A stretch of 64,000 nt of DNA, taken from Dorea sp. 5-2 (GTDB taxonomy: Bacteria > Bacillota > Clostridia > Lachnospirales > Lachnospiraceae). Position numbers and translations under genes: made by a program. The notes under the pieces are model-generated. The model did not search any database. It saw only the letters and a list, made by a program, of their open reading frames with translations, and was not told the origin of the DNA. The stretch covers positions 138,533 to 202,532 of the forward strand of contig NZ_KE159770.1 in NCBI RefSeq assembly GCF_000403455.2, in the 5' to 3' direction. Shown piece after piece: positions 45,635 to 54,788 of this stretch (position 1 is the first letter of the stretch; the number at the start of each line of letters is the position of its first letter).

Positions 45635-47087
45635 ATGGCTTCACCTCCCCCGTGAACATATACGCGTCCTTTTTATTCAGCACGATCTCTTTCTTATCTT
45701 TGCCCAATTCCTCCTGAAGCAAGGATGCGATCCGCGTCTCACAGTATCCTCCCTGGCAGCGTCCCATAGTCGCGCGGGTCCGGTATTTGATCCCGCTGAC
45801 CGTACTGACTCCCAGAATGTTATGCATTGCCTGCTTAATCTCTGCTTTTGTCACGCATTCACACCGGCAATAGATCTCGCCATAGTCCGCATCCTCCTCG
45901 ATCAGCCGCCTCTTTCCCTCTTCGCTCTGCGCTCCAAAGCGGACGATCCCTTTACGCTTGGGATCGTATGCCCGATTAACAGCCGGTTTTTCACGTTCCT
46001 TAATCTTCTCCGCCACCCTTCTTGCGATCGGCAACGCGCTGGTAAGTCCCGGCGAATTGATTCCCACAACATTTACCGCGCAGGGAATGCTTTCCTTTGT
46101 CTGGATCTGAAAATCCAACTCTTCGTCTGATTCCGGATTCTTCAGAGACGGAAATACACCTGCGTAATTCCGGATATAATACTCCCGCTTCGTATAAGAA
46201 AATAATTCTTTCCCCTTCTCTCCAAGATGACGTATCATCCCTTCCGTGGCATCATAGTCGATCCCGGATCCGATATTTTCAATCGTCGGCCCCACAAGGA
46301 TATTTCCGTCGATCGTCGGCGTCACATGCACGTCAAAGGCGCCGTATTCATTTGGAGTCGGATAGATCGGACGCGACAGTTCACTGCCCACATGCTTGTC
46401 CAGGATCAGGTACTCTCCTTTGACACGGTCGGGCTTATATTCCCCAAATCCCAGCATTGCAGAAAACTTATACGCATAGAGCCCGGCGCAGTTCACGATC
46501 CAACGCGCCATTAGGATCCCCTGATCTGTCCGGATCTCATAATTTTTCTCTTTATAAGCAAGTCCGGTCACTTCGCTGCCGAACAGATACGTCACCCCAT
46601 TCATTGCCGCATTTTCCGCCAGCGCGATCGTATAAGTAAATGGACAGAGGATACCTGCCGATGGAATATAGATCGCATGATCCCCTTTCGCATTTGGTTC
46701 TTTCTCTCTTAATTCCTCCCCAGTCAGCATAGTTATCCCGGGGATCTCATTCTCAATGCCTCTATGATAAAAGGAAACAAGACGCTTCTTCTCTTCCTCT
46801 CCGAAAGCGACGATAAATTTCCCGCATCTTCGAAACGGCACGTCCAATTCCTCCGCCACTCGTTCAAACTCTGCATTCCCTTCTTTGCAGCACTCCGTCC
46901 TTAGCGTCCCTGCTTTGTGCAGGATCCCCGAATGCAGAAGCCCCGTATTATGTCCACTGACACCGTTACATACGTCCAGCTCCTTTTCAAGCACACAGAT
47001 ACTCAGTTTATAGCGGGAAAGCTCTCTGGCAACAGCGCTTCCTATCACTCCGCCGCCTATAATGGCGACATCAAACTGCCTACTCAT
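45621..47087 (-). CDS. GlpA/LhgO-like FAD-dependent 2-hydroxyacid or glycerol-3-phosphate dehydrogenase
   Basis: A 488-residue flavoprotein. The N-terminal fold FDVAIIGGGVIGSAVARELS and the GHNTGLLHSGILHKAGTLR segment are typical of GlpA and of L-2-hydroxyglutarate oxidase. A BFD-type [2Fe-2S] domain closes the protein (about 415-475: CRCECVTKAEIKQ and MGRCQGGYC). It oxidises a hydroxy compound to a ketone; which one is not clear. Given the LarA-type gene just upstream, a 2-hydroxy acid is an attractive substrate, by inference. The ATG at 47087, inside the end of the LarA gene, follows GAGGGTGAAT. Confidence 0.82.
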   Translation of the reverse strand: MSRQFDVAIIGGGVIGSAVARELSRYKLSICVLEKELDVCNGVSGHNTGLLHSGILHKAGTLRTECCKEGNAEFERVAEELDVPFRRCGKFIVAFGEEEKKRLVSFYHRGIENEIPGITMLTGEELREKEPNAKGDHAIYIPSAGILCPFTYTIALAENAAMNGVTYLFGSEVTGLAYKEKNYEIRTDQGILMARWIVNCAGLYAYKFSAMLGFGEYKPDRVKGEYLILDKHVGSELSRPIYPTPNEYGAFDVHVTPTIDGNILVGPTIENIGSGIDYDATEGMIRHLGEKGKELFSYTKREYYIRNYAGVFPSLKNPESDEELDFQIQTKESIPCAVNVVGINSPGLTSALPIARRVAEKIKEREKPAVNRAYDPKRKGIVRFGAQSEEGKRRLIEEDADYGEIYCRCECVTKAEIKQAMHNILGVSTVSGIKYRTRATMGRCQGGYCETRIASLLQEELGKDKKEIVLNKKDAYMFTGEVKPYEEA

Positions 47088-48357
47088 ATTCACCCTCTTC
47101 TTTCTCATCAAAATGCCCAATCTGTACCGCTCCCATAGGATAAACTGCAACAACCGGCTTCTTATCTTTGAATTTCTCCGTTAACCGCCCAAGGACAGCT
47201 TCCCAGTCTCCTAAAACCAAAGGGATCTGCCCTGTATAGAACTGCCCGATATCCACCGCCGACACTCCGTCCGAATAGATCATCGTCTCTATCCCGCCAA
47301 GCTCCTGCGGCGGAATATTATCGTCGTGAGGGGAAAATAAGCTCATCCCTGGACCGAACAACGCGTGGAACCCCGCTCCTTCACTTGCCGCAGTCATCGC
47401 AATGATCGTACCGTCCCGCCGGATACACCGCTCTTTATGGTGCCCGAGCACGGCAAAGCAGGTTCCGATCTGTGAATATTCCGTATCTTTTGGATACGCT
47501 GACAATACGGCAATATCCGCATCGGGAACCAGCTTTGTCCTTAAAAGCTCCTCCGCTCTTTCGCACGCCGCCCTGTGCGCCTTCACAAAATGGCCTGCAA
47601 ATACATCTGCCGTCTCCATCCGGTCATTCAGCACAACATTACAGATAAAATCCAGACCCACTTTACCGACGATCTCTTCCATGTTCCTGCGCATCGGGTT
47701 ATCCGGATCGCAGGTACTCGTCTTAAATGACATGCTTTTGCTCTTATCTTCATAGACAAGCGTATGATTACTATGCAGGGTCTCTATCCCGCCGATTCCT
47801 GGGATCACTGCCTTCGCACCGCCGGAATATCCCGCAAGTGTATGCGGAACGATGCATCCGACAGCAATTTTCAGTTCAGCCTCCATATAATGCCTGTTGA
47901 TCTTGATGATCTGCCTGTCGTCCGCTACCGTAACGAGATCCTTTGAAAAAGGCGAGTGGTTCAGCACCGCCACACGGTCTATCACCCATTTTCCGACTTT
48001 CATCGTCATTTCCTGCCTGGTCATGGGACGGTGCCCTCCAAGCGCCAGCAAGACCTTGATCTGCGAGTATTCCATGCCTGCAGCCGTCAGTTTCTCTATG
48101 ATCGGCGGTAACAGCGCTTCTCCTCTTGTCGGTCTTGAGATGTCGTCTATAATAATGCAGGCGCTTCTTCTGCCTGCCGCCAGTTCCTCTAACGTCTTTG
48201 TTCCGACCGGATGATCCAACCTGTCGGCAATCTGCTGTCCTGACAGCGTTTGTGCTTCTTTCATTCTGCATACATGGACTTCCCAGTCATCCGGAAACGA
48301 TAAGATCCGGACAGACTGTTCGTACCACTGTCCCCACGGTATCTCAATTTTTTGCAT
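47080..48357 (-). CDS. LarA-type nickel-pincer racemase/epimerase
   Basis: A 425-residue protein of the lactate racemase family. The N-terminal domain has IIIDDISRPTRGEALLPP and LLALGGHRPMTRQE, and GCIVPHTLAGYSGGAKAVIP carries the Lys that binds the pincer cofactor in known members. Family enzymes invert the alpha-carbon of lactate or of larger hydroxy and sugar acids. The cofactor genes larB, larC and larE are not in the window. The ATG at 48357 has GGAGGAGAATT before it; a start at 48384 is less likely. The operon position suggests it prepares a hydroxy acid for the FAD dehydrogenase downstream. Confidence 0.85.
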   Translation of the reverse strand: MQKIEIPWGQWYEQSVRILSFPDDWEVHVCRMKEAQTLSGQQIADRLDHPVGTKTLEELAAGRRSACIIIDDISRPTRGEALLPPIIEKLTAAGMEYSQIKVLLALGGHRPMTRQEMTMKVGKWVIDRVAVLNHSPFSKDLVTVADDRQIIKINRHYMEAELKIAVGCIVPHTLAGYSGGAKAVIPGIGGIETLHSNHTLVYEDKSKSMSFKTSTCDPDNPMRRNMEEIVGKVGLDFICNVVLNDRMETADVFAGHFVKAHRAACERAEELLRTKLVPDADIAVLSAYPKDTEYSQIGTCFAVLGHHKERCIRRDGTIIAMTAASEGAGFHALFGPGMSLFSPHDDNIPPQELGGIETMIYSDGVSAVDIGQFYTGQIPLVLGDWEAVLGRLTEKFKDKKPVVAVYPMGAVQIGHFDEKEEGEYE

Positions 48358-48385
48358 AATTCTCCTCCGAAAACCCATTCTCATT

Positions 48386-49477
48386 TTACGAAAAATAAAC
48401 CGGCTCCTTCTGCATGGCAGACCGGTATATCCCCTCGACGATCTGAACCGTCATAAAAGCCTGCTCCACTCCCGGATCATAGACCTTTCCTTCCAGCAGC
48501 CATTTCATGAAAGCCTCATGCTCTGCTTCTGCCGGCGTCATGACATGACCGCGCGGAGTCAGGGAACGGCGCGTCTCATCTAACTTATCCGAAGTTACGC
48601 ACATCCGCCCTCCTGTTTCATGTATCAAACGAATCCCTTCTGTCTCTCTTAAGACAATGCCTGCGTCCGCACCAAACAGATCGACGCTTGCTTCTAACTC
48701 CTTATCCGTGTTAAGCGCATACGCCGTCTCGACCGACAGGGTCATCCCATTTTCCATCATAACAAATCCAAACGCACTGTCTTCTATTGAAATCTCATCC
48801 ACGTCCCACTCTCCCCATAGATTTGCCCTGCTTCCCCGTTTCGCGATCTGCCGGTATGTCATACCTGCCGCATAGCAAAGTCTTTCACACCCCGACAGCC
48901 ATAAGGCAAGATCTATGGAATGTGAACCAATGTCGATCAGCGGGCCTCCTCCCTGGATATTCTGATCCAGGCAGGCGCCCCATGTGGGAAGCGCACGCCG
49001 CCGCAAAGCGTAGGCTTTCGCATAATAAATATCCGAGATCACACCCTCTTCAAAGAGACGCTTCGCATACTGAGCCTGCTTCGTATAACGATTTTGATAT
49101 GATATGTGGAGCATCTTTTTATATTTTTGCGAAGCCAAAAGCATACGCTTTGCTTCCTCTGACGATACTGCCATCGGCTTTTCGCAGATCACATGCTTTC
49201 CGCTCTCCAATGCGGAAACAGCGTACTTTGCATGTGTACTATTCGGAGTCCCGATGAACACAAGATCAATCGTACTGCTGGCAAAAATCTCTTCCACATC
49301 CTTTGCAATTACCGTATCTTTCGAACCAAATTCTGTCTTACAATATTCTGCCGCCCGTATATTCCTGTCGTAAAGCATCTTGATATGAATATGGCAATCT
49401 GCCTTTGAAATCGGGAGATGCTTTTTCTGTGCAATGGCGCCGCATCCGATAAAGGCGGCGTTTAAAATCTGTTCCAT
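48386..49477 (-). CDS. Gfo/Idh/MocA family NAD(P)-dependent oxidoreductase
   Basis: A 363-residue dehydrogenase with an N-terminal Rossmann fold (AAFIGCGAIAQKKHLPI), the conserved VICEKPMAVSSEEAKRM with catalytic Lys, and the C-terminal GGPLIDIGSHSIDLALWLSG. Members oxidise or epimerise sugars, inositols and amino sugars. It lies between the ABC permease genes and the LarA gene in one operon, so it should act on the imported compound. It might instead serve as inositol 2-dehydrogenase, which the iol genes lack, but its operon and operator differ from theirs. Confidence 0.88.
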   Translation of the reverse strand: MEQILNAAFIGCGAIAQKKHLPISKADCHIHIKMLYDRNIRAAEYCKTEFGSKDTVIAKDVEEIFASSTIDLVFIGTPNSTHAKYAVSALESGKHVICEKPMAVSSEEAKRMLLASQKYKKMLHISYQNRYTKQAQYAKRLFEEGVISDIYYAKAYALRRRALPTWGACLDQNIQGGGPLIDIGSHSIDLALWLSGCERLCYAAGMTYRQIAKRGSRANLWGEWDVDEISIEDSAFGFVMMENGMTLSVETAYALNTDKELEASVDLFGADAGIVLRETEGIRLIHETGGRMCVTSDKLDETRRSLTPRGHVMTPAEAEHEAFMKWLLEGKVYDPGVEQAFMTVQIVEGIYRSAMQKEPVYFS

Positions 49478-49499
49478 CTCTTTCCCTCCTGAAATTTGA

Positions 49500-50321
49500 T
49501 CAGCCTTTCACCGCTCCTGACGTCACCCCTTTGATAATGTAATTCTGGAACAGAGTAAAGATCAGCACCGGCGGAATGATTCCGATGATCGAGGTTGCCG
49601 CCATGATATGCCAGCGTATGGTCGTATCTGATAACAGACTGTATACCGTCAGCGTCAATGGATAATCATTCACATTCGACAGCAGGAACAACGGAATTAC
49701 AAATTCATTGTAACAATTTACGAACACAAAGATTGCGCCTACGGCAATTCCCGCCCCGCTGATCGGGATGATCACCCTTGTCAGTAATTGAAGATAATTA
49801 CAGCCGTCAATTGCAGCCGCCTCGTCAAGCTCTTTCGGAAGAGATGCAAAATATCCATAATGGATCGTCACCACAAGCGCCTGGTTGACCGCGGTATAGA
49901 CGATGATCAGGACAAACGGAGAATCCAGCATTCCCAGCGTATGAAACATCCTGTATAAAGCCGGCAGAATGACGATTCCCGCCATCATCTGTGTGAGCAG
50001 CAGCATGAAGCGTATGAACCTTCGCAGTTTGAACTGATATCTGGCAAGCGCGAAGGCAGCCGGCACAGAGATCACCGTCGTCAGCACAGTCGCGCTGGCA
50101 GCGTAGATAAAACTGTTCAGAAGCTTCGATCTCATCAGCACAAATGCATCCACAAAGTTTTGCCACTCAAAATAATGCGGAAACAACTGCGGTTCCAACA
50201 GATTCGAATACGGCGTCAGCGCAATGATCGCAGCCGTATAGATCGGAAGCAGTGCAAACACACAAAATAAAACAGACAATACAAAGGTGAGTGTCTTCCC
50301 CAATATCTTCTTACGTTTCAT
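49500..50321 (-). CDS. Carbohydrate ABC transporter permease (MalG type)
   Basis: A 273-residue inner-membrane permease with six predicted helices and the EAA loop ELDEAAAIDGCNYLQLLTRV, which contacts the ATPase. It forms a pair with the MalF-type permease, whose stop overlaps its start by four bases (ATGA type). The ATG follows GGGAGGAAGTATC. No ATPase gene is in the operon; a shared MsmK-like ATPase is usual in such Firmicutes. Confidence 0.92.
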   Translation of the reverse strand: MKRKKILGKTLTFVLSVLFCVFALLPIYTAAIIALTPYSNLLEPQLFPHYFEWQNFVDAFVLMRSKLLNSFIYAASATVLTTVISVPAAFALARYQFKLRRFIRFMLLLTQMMAGIVILPALYRMFHTLGMLDSPFVLIIVYTAVNQALVVTIHYGYFASLPKELDEAAAIDGCNYLQLLTRVIIPISGAGIAVGAIFVFVNCYNEFVIPLFLLSNVNDYPLTLTVYSLLSDTTIRWHIMAATSIIGIIPPVLIFTLFQNYIIKGVTSGAVKG

Positions 50322-51181
50322 GATACTTCCTCCCTATCCATAAACCTCCAGTAGAAACAGGTAATGATGACAAGAATCGTAATTGCGATCAGAGACCATG
50401 CAGAAGAAGTCCCCATATTCTTCATGCTGAACATTTCCTGATATATACGCATGGAAATGGTCTTTGTCGCGTCAACCGGCCCGCCTCCTGTCATGCCGTA
50501 TATAATATCAAATACAAGGAACGTCCATACTGTTAAAACGGTCAATGTACTTGAGGTGATCGTCTTCAGATTCGGAAGTGTTATATGAAAAAAGCACTGA
50601 ACGGTTCCCGCACCGTCCACACGCGCCGCCTCATACTCGTCTGCCGGTATGGTCGTAAGCGCCGAATAATAATTCATAAATGCAAACGGCGCCGCCCTCC
50701 AGATACGTGCAAGGATTACGGATGCCAGCGCATTTTTAAAGCTTAAGAAACTGATAGATTCTTCTATCACCCCCAATTTCTTCAGCAGGACATTCACTAC
50801 GCCGAAGTCCGGGTTATAGACAAAGCGCCAGCATGAGGCGACTATGATCAGGGGGATCGCATAAGGCAGCAGATTGACCGCTACAACAGCCTTTTTCCCT
50901 CTGAACCCCTGGTTGCACAGCAGCGCCAGGGCAAGCCCCAACACCATTGCCGGGATCACAGAACCGAATGTCCAGATCAAAGTGGTAAGAACTGTCTTAG
51001 GAATATCTGCCTTTATGATCGAAAAATTCTTCAACCCGACAAACGTCCCGGCGCTGGCTCCTGTGTATCCGCGAAAAGCACTTATGCAAACGTTCAGCAA
51101 AGGGTAAGCATACACAAAAGTTAACAGCACCAACAGCGGCGCAAGCGAAAAAATCAGTCTTTTTCTTTGTATCGCTTTCAA
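50318..51181 (-). CDS. Sugar ABC transporter permease (MalF type)
   Basis: A 287-residue permease with six helices and the EAA loop ADEYEAARVDGAGTVQCFFH. I take the TTG at 51181 as start because GGAGGTGATATT lies directly before it; the frame opens at an ATG at 51205 without such a site. It is encoded between the solute-binding protein and the MalG partner and would import the compound used by the rest of the operon. Confidence 0.9.
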   Translation of the reverse strand: MKAIQRKRLIFSLAPLLVLLTFVYAYPLLNVCISAFRGYTGASAGTFVGLKNFSIIKADIPKTVLTTLIWTFGSVIPAMVLGLALALLCNQGFRGKKAVVAVNLLPYAIPLIIVASCWRFVYNPDFGVVNVLLKKLGVIEESISFLSFKNALASVILARIWRAAPFAFMNYYSALTTIPADEYEAARVDGAGTVQCFFHITLPNLKTITSSTLTVLTVWTFLVFDIIYGMTGGGPVDATKTISMRIYQEMFSMKNMGTSSAWSLIAITILVIITCFYWRFMDREEVS

Positions 51182-51282
51182 AATATCACCTCCAAATTTA
51201 ATCATTGAAAAGTGAGGATACCCGCATCCGCTGCTGCCGCATGGGGCATCCTCATCCGTCTTATGGATTCTGCGATGGTTCT

Positions 51283-52608
51283 TTATTGATTACGGCTCGT
51301 CACATTTTCCACGCTTGCGACCGCTTCTTTCATCGCATCTTCCGCAGAAACCTGTCCCAGGATCAGCCTCTGCCATACTTCCTCCAGCGCCGTATAATAT
51401 GCTCCGGGAGTCGCGCTGTTCTTTCCGATCATTCCATATAATGTCCAACTCTGCGCCTCTTCATAGAAAACCTTCCAGTAATCATATTGGAACGCCTCAT
51501 TATCAAACTCCGATTCATAGAGAGGCGCGGAACCATATGCAAGATGATGTGCCGTCAATTGCTCCGGGTTCATCAAAAACTCGATCAGCTTCGCGGAAGC
51601 CTCCGCCGTTGATCCACGTGTCGCGATCCATCCATTCGTACCTGCCCAAGTAATCTTCTTTCCATTTTCGGCGATCGGAACATTTACAACTCCAATGGAG
51701 CTGCTGTCAAGATCTGCGCCAAAAGCCTCCGTAAATGTATTCACTGCCCAGGGACCGTCGATCAGCATTCCCATCTCGCCGTCCCGGATCAGAGGACGTA
51801 ATTCCCCACGCCCATACTCCGTTGGAGACGTCTGGAAATAAGGGGCGAGGCTCTCTACATATTCCAATGCCTGCAACCCTTCTTCCGTATCAAATAGCGG
51901 CATACTCCCCGGATCGAGTATCGCCTGATCTGAAGCCTGGTTTATAAACAGCCCCACAAACTCTTCCAATACCTCGGATCCGGTGATCGCCGGACATCCA
52001 ATGCCAGGCTTGCCGGTTTTTTCATAGATTGTCTTCGCGGCATTCAGCATCTCATCCCAGTCAGCCGGCGGTGAATCCGGATCCAGTCCCGCTTCCCGGA
52101 ACACATCCTTATTGTAATATAAGACAAATGTATCTACAGAACTTGGAATATACCGGATCCCCTCCAGATCTCCCACCTCTACCAGATCCCATACACTGTC
52201 TGAAATCCGCTCCACGATCTCATCGCCAAGATATGGTTCCAGATCGATCAGCTTCGGATTTGCAGAGGAATCATGTAATTTATTGTCCCACCAGAAGATA
52301 ACGTCCGGCTGTGTGTCTGCCTCAAAATATGTCGGATATGTCTGGATCCATCCCGCCCACGACTCATACATGATCTCAACTTCAATATCCGGATTGTCTT
52401 TCTCGAAGGCTTCTACCGCAGGTTCCATAAATGATGCAACCTTTTCTTCATCTCCCGGACGAAGTATCGTAATCTTAGTCTTCCCGCTCTGACCGGCATC
52501 TGGCTCTGTATCTTTTGAATCCTCGCTGCCGCTGCCGCCCGAACATGCCGTCAGCATCCCTAACATTGTGATACACAATAATATACTCATCATTTTCTTT
52601 ATCTTCAT
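51283..52608 (-). CDS. ABC transporter sugar-binding lipoprotein
   Basis: A 441-residue lipoprotein with lipobox Cys22 (LGMLTAC) and an acidic linker (GSGSEDSKDTEPD). The mature part is a family 1 solute-binding protein (ITILRPGDEEKVASFMEPAV; VDTFVLYYNKDVFREAGLDP; GMLIDGPWAVNTF). It delivers a sugar-like ligand to the two permeases encoded downstream. The ATG follows GGAGGAGTTCGGTT. The ligand cannot be told from sequence. Confidence 0.92.
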   Translation of the reverse strand: MKIKKMMSILLCITMLGMLTACSGGSGSEDSKDTEPDAGQSGKTKITILRPGDEEKVASFMEPAVEAFEKDNPDIEVEIMYESWAGWIQTYPTYFEADTQPDVIFWWDNKLHDSSANPKLIDLEPYLGDEIVERISDSVWDLVEVGDLEGIRYIPSSVDTFVLYYNKDVFREAGLDPDSPPADWDEMLNAAKTIYEKTGKPGIGCPAITGSEVLEEFVGLFINQASDQAILDPGSMPLFDTEEGLQALEYVESLAPYFQTSPTEYGRGELRPLIRDGEMGMLIDGPWAVNTFTEAFGADLDSSSIGVVNVPIAENGKKITWAGTNGWIATRGSTAEASAKLIEFLMNPEQLTAHHLAYGSAPLYESEFDNEAFQYDYWKVFYEEAQSWTLYGMIGKNSATPGAYYTALEEVWQRLILGQVSAEDAMKEAVASVENVTSRNQ

Positions 52609-52652
52609 AACCGAACTCCTCCTTTAACCCGGCATACACAAACGTAAGTTAT

Positions 52653-53570
52653 CTAAGCAAGATACCCATATTCCTTCAGCGTATCTTTCAGCCGCTTCAT
52701 CGTCTCATCTGGCAGCTCAGATAAAACCGGCTTCCTGCAATAACCCGCGTCAACGCCGCGCAGCTTTAATCCTTCCTTGATGATCTGAAGCCAGAGAACA
52801 TCTCCGTTAGAATCTGCCTCTGAGAAAAGATGCAGATATGGACGGATCTTCTTTGTATGTGCCTCCATTGCCTCTTCCACTTTCTTTGCTTTTGCCAGAT
52901 GATAGACCTCGCTGTTCTCCTTCGGGAACAGATTGCCTGTACCGCAGACCCATCCGTCGCTCCAACAGCTTAGCGTCTCCACCGGACAGACATCATATCC
53001 ATAGAAGATCCCAAAATTATCGTCTGTCAGATGACGCAGGTTCTGCTGACGGAAGACGTCTGCCTGACGCTCTTTCACTGCGTCGATACAGCCCTCGTTA
53101 TACAGCTTCGCCATAAACTTATCGCTCATCAGGCATGTAGAATAATACGGATTATGGTACAGCATGACAGGAATCTTGATCGCATCATGGATCGTCTTAT
53201 AGTGGACAAATAATTCCTTCTCATTTGGAGCCATATACCAGGGCGTAACCGCCATGATCCCGTCTGCCCCGTCTGCTTCCGCCGCTTGGGACATCTTGAC
53301 AACATCGCAGGTACGGTATGCCCCGGTAGAAGCGACTACCTTAATCCCGTTATCGTGCCCTGCCTCGATAAACGCTTTATTAACCGCGATCTGCTCATCC
53401 ATTTCCAACGCCGTGATCTCGCCGGTGCTTCCTGATGGAATGATTCCGGTAACGCCATTTTCTGCAAGGAACTTCGCAAGTTCTTTGACAGCGCTAAAAT
53501 TAACAGACTCGTCTTTGTTAAATGGTGTGATTACCGGAATATATATTCCGTATAGTTTTTCTTGTCTCAT
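52653..53570 (-). CDS. Dihydrodipicolinate synthase/N-acetylneuraminate lyase family protein
   Basis: A 305-residue class I aldolase or dehydratase. The conserved IIPSGSTGEITALEMDE, the Tyr of MLYHNPYYS and the Schiff-base Lys in IDAVKERQ are present. The family includes DapA, NanA and sugar-acid dehydratases, all acting on pyruvate-type carbonyls. It is the first gene of the IclR-controlled operon, upstream of the sugar importer. N-acetylneuraminate lyase is possible, but no nanE or nanK is present. A 2-keto-3-deoxy sugar-acid role fits equally well. The ATG follows AGGAGAGAAAGAA. Confidence 0.88.
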   Translation of the reverse strand: MRQEKLYGIYIPVITPFNKDESVNFSAVKELAKFLAENGVTGIIPSGSTGEITALEMDEQIAVNKAFIEAGHDNGIKVVASTGAYRTCDVVKMSQAAEADGADGIMAVTPWYMAPNEKELFVHYKTIHDAIKIPVMLYHNPYYSTCLMSDKFMAKLYNEGCIDAVKERQADVFRQQNLRHLTDDNFGIFYGYDVCPVETLSCWSDGWVCGTGNLFPKENSEVYHLAKAKKVEEAMEAHTKKIRPYLHLFSEADSNGDVLWLQIIKEGLKLRGVDAGYCRKPVLSELPDETMKRLKDTLKEYGYLA

Positions 53571-53611
53571 TTCTTTCTCTCCTTCTTTACTTTTGACGTT
53601 GTTTATAGTTT

Positions 53612-53636
53612 TCGAAATAATTATTCCGATTTCAAA
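53612..53636. promoter_or_regulatory. Candidate operator before the catabolic operon
   Basis: An imperfect palindrome TCGAAATAATTATTCCGA (53612-53629) overlaps TTCCGATTTCAAA (53624-53636). The latter matches 10 of 13 bases of the site at 53807-53819 before the IclR gene. It lies about 45-65 bp before the DapA-family start codon. Confidence 0.45.
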
Positions 53637-53741
53637 TTATCATATAACGCAATAAAATACAATAGAAAAGTATAATATTTACTATTTTTGTATATTCTGC
53701 ACAAAATTCGACATTATCTTTTGTATTACTCACCTATCTGA

Positions 53742-53770
53742 TTGACAAAAAATAGAGAACATAATATAAT
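53742..53770 (+). promoter_or_regulatory. Consensus promoter of the IclR gene
   Basis: Perfect -35 TTGACA (53742-53747), a 17-bp spacer and a perfect -10 TATAAT (53765-53770), about 70 bp before the IclR start codon. Confidence 0.8.
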
Positions 53771-53806
53771 ATCCCTAGAATACTATCATTTTTTTCAAAA
53801 TGTACA

Positions 53807-53819
53807 TTCCGAATCGAAA
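53807..53819. promoter_or_regulatory. Candidate IclR operator in the regulator's own leader
   Basis: TTCCGAATCGAAA is a 13-bp near-palindrome (TTYCGAWTCGRAA). It lies about 30-40 bp past the predicted transcription start, where bound protein would block transcription, and a related copy precedes the divergent operon. Confidence 0.45.
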
Positions 53820-53839
53820 CACCAGAAAGAAGGATAACC

Positions 53840-54649
53840 ATGGAAAAACAGAATTCAAAAGAGGTTGAGACAATCAAGATGGTGGAACGCGCACTACATG
53901 TATTAGATCTGCTAAGAACCTCCAGATGCCGTCTTGGTGTAAATGATATTGCAAAAAAATGCGAACTGACTCCTTCAACCGCTTTTCGCATCCTAAAAAC
54001 TCTAGAAAAGTCGGGTTGGGTATTCCAATTAACTGACGATCGCTATATTACCGGCCAGAAGATCAGCTTTGTCACAGAAAAGACAAATCTCTATCTTGCC
54101 CTGCAGGATATTTCGAATTTTATTATGCAGCAATTCACCCAAAAATATGACAAAGCAATGAATCTAATGGTGCGCGAGGGCACTCACGTCGTCATCTTAC
54201 AACAGTCTCGCACGAACAGCTTCGTCGACTATGTACCGCCTCTGCACTCAAAACTGCCGATCTACGCCTGTTCAGGCGGAAAAGTGATCCTTTCCGACCT
54301 GCCGATCAGCCACGCAGAACAGATCATAGAAGCCTGCGAGCTTAAGCCTCTGACAAGCCGCACGATCACGAATCCTGAGGAATTTTGGAAGGAATTAAGA
54401 TTGACCGCCAAACGTGGATATGCATTTGACGACAGAGAATCTACTGAGAACGGAAGCTGCATTGCGGTTCCTGTCCGCGATCCGGAAGGAAATGTTATTG
54501 CCGCACTTTCGTTCAGCGGATTTATCAGTTTAGAAAATGTAGAAGAGCTCATCCAATATCTTCCCCCGCTAAAAGAGGCGGCAGAGAAGATATCGAAGAA
54601 TCTCTATGTAGTTGGAAATGATTTTCTTCCCTTGGGAAGCAGCGTATAG
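53840..54649 (+). CDS. IclR family transcriptional regulator
   Basis: A 269-residue regulator. The N-terminal winged helix-turn-helix (about 15-75: LGVNDIAKKCELTPSTAFRI) is followed by the IclR effector domain (about 90-262: LPIYACSGGKVILSDLP; GYAFDDRESTENGSCIAVPV). IclR proteins respond to small acids or sugars and control divergent catabolic operons, as the layout suggests here for the DapA-family/ABC/LarA operon. A consensus promoter and a candidate operator precede it. The start has GAAGGATAACC upstream. Confidence 0.92.
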   Translation: MEKQNSKEVETIKMVERALHVLDLLRTSRCRLGVNDIAKKCELTPSTAFRILKTLEKSGWVFQLTDDRYITGQKISFVTEKTNLYLALQDISNFIMQQFTQKYDKAMNLMVREGTHVVILQQSRTNSFVDYVPPLHSKLPIYACSGGKVILSDLPISHAEQIIEACELKPLTSRTITNPEEFWKELRLTAKRGYAFDDRESTENGSCIAVPVRDPEGNVIAALSFSGFISLENVEELIQYLPPLKEAAEKISKNLYVVGNDFLPLGSSV

Positions 54650-54720
54650 CTTTTGTAAAACTTTTTGTTTCAAAGAGGGGCTGTCGGGAAATAGCGATTT
54701 TTCCCCTTTTTAGAACAAAA

Positions 54721-54781
54721 AAGAAGAATCCCTCGGGAATCCAGTGATTTATCACATCTATTTCCCCGAGGGATTCTTCTT
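54721..54781 (-). terminator. Terminator at the IS left end
   Basis: A 17-bp stem (AAGAAGAATCCCTCGGG / CCCGAGGGATTCTTCTT) enclosing a small GTGAT/ATCAC hairpin, followed by T residues on the minus strand, 8 bp after the transposase stop codon. Confidence 0.85.
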
Positions 54782-54788
54782 ATCCTCT

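Noticed and set aside
48386..53570. Assignment as a sialic acid (2,7-anhydro-Neu5Ac) operon from the lyase, importer and Gfo/Idh genes
   Set aside because: nanE and nanK are absent, and LarA-type and GlpA-like genes do not belong to that pathway, so the function is left open.
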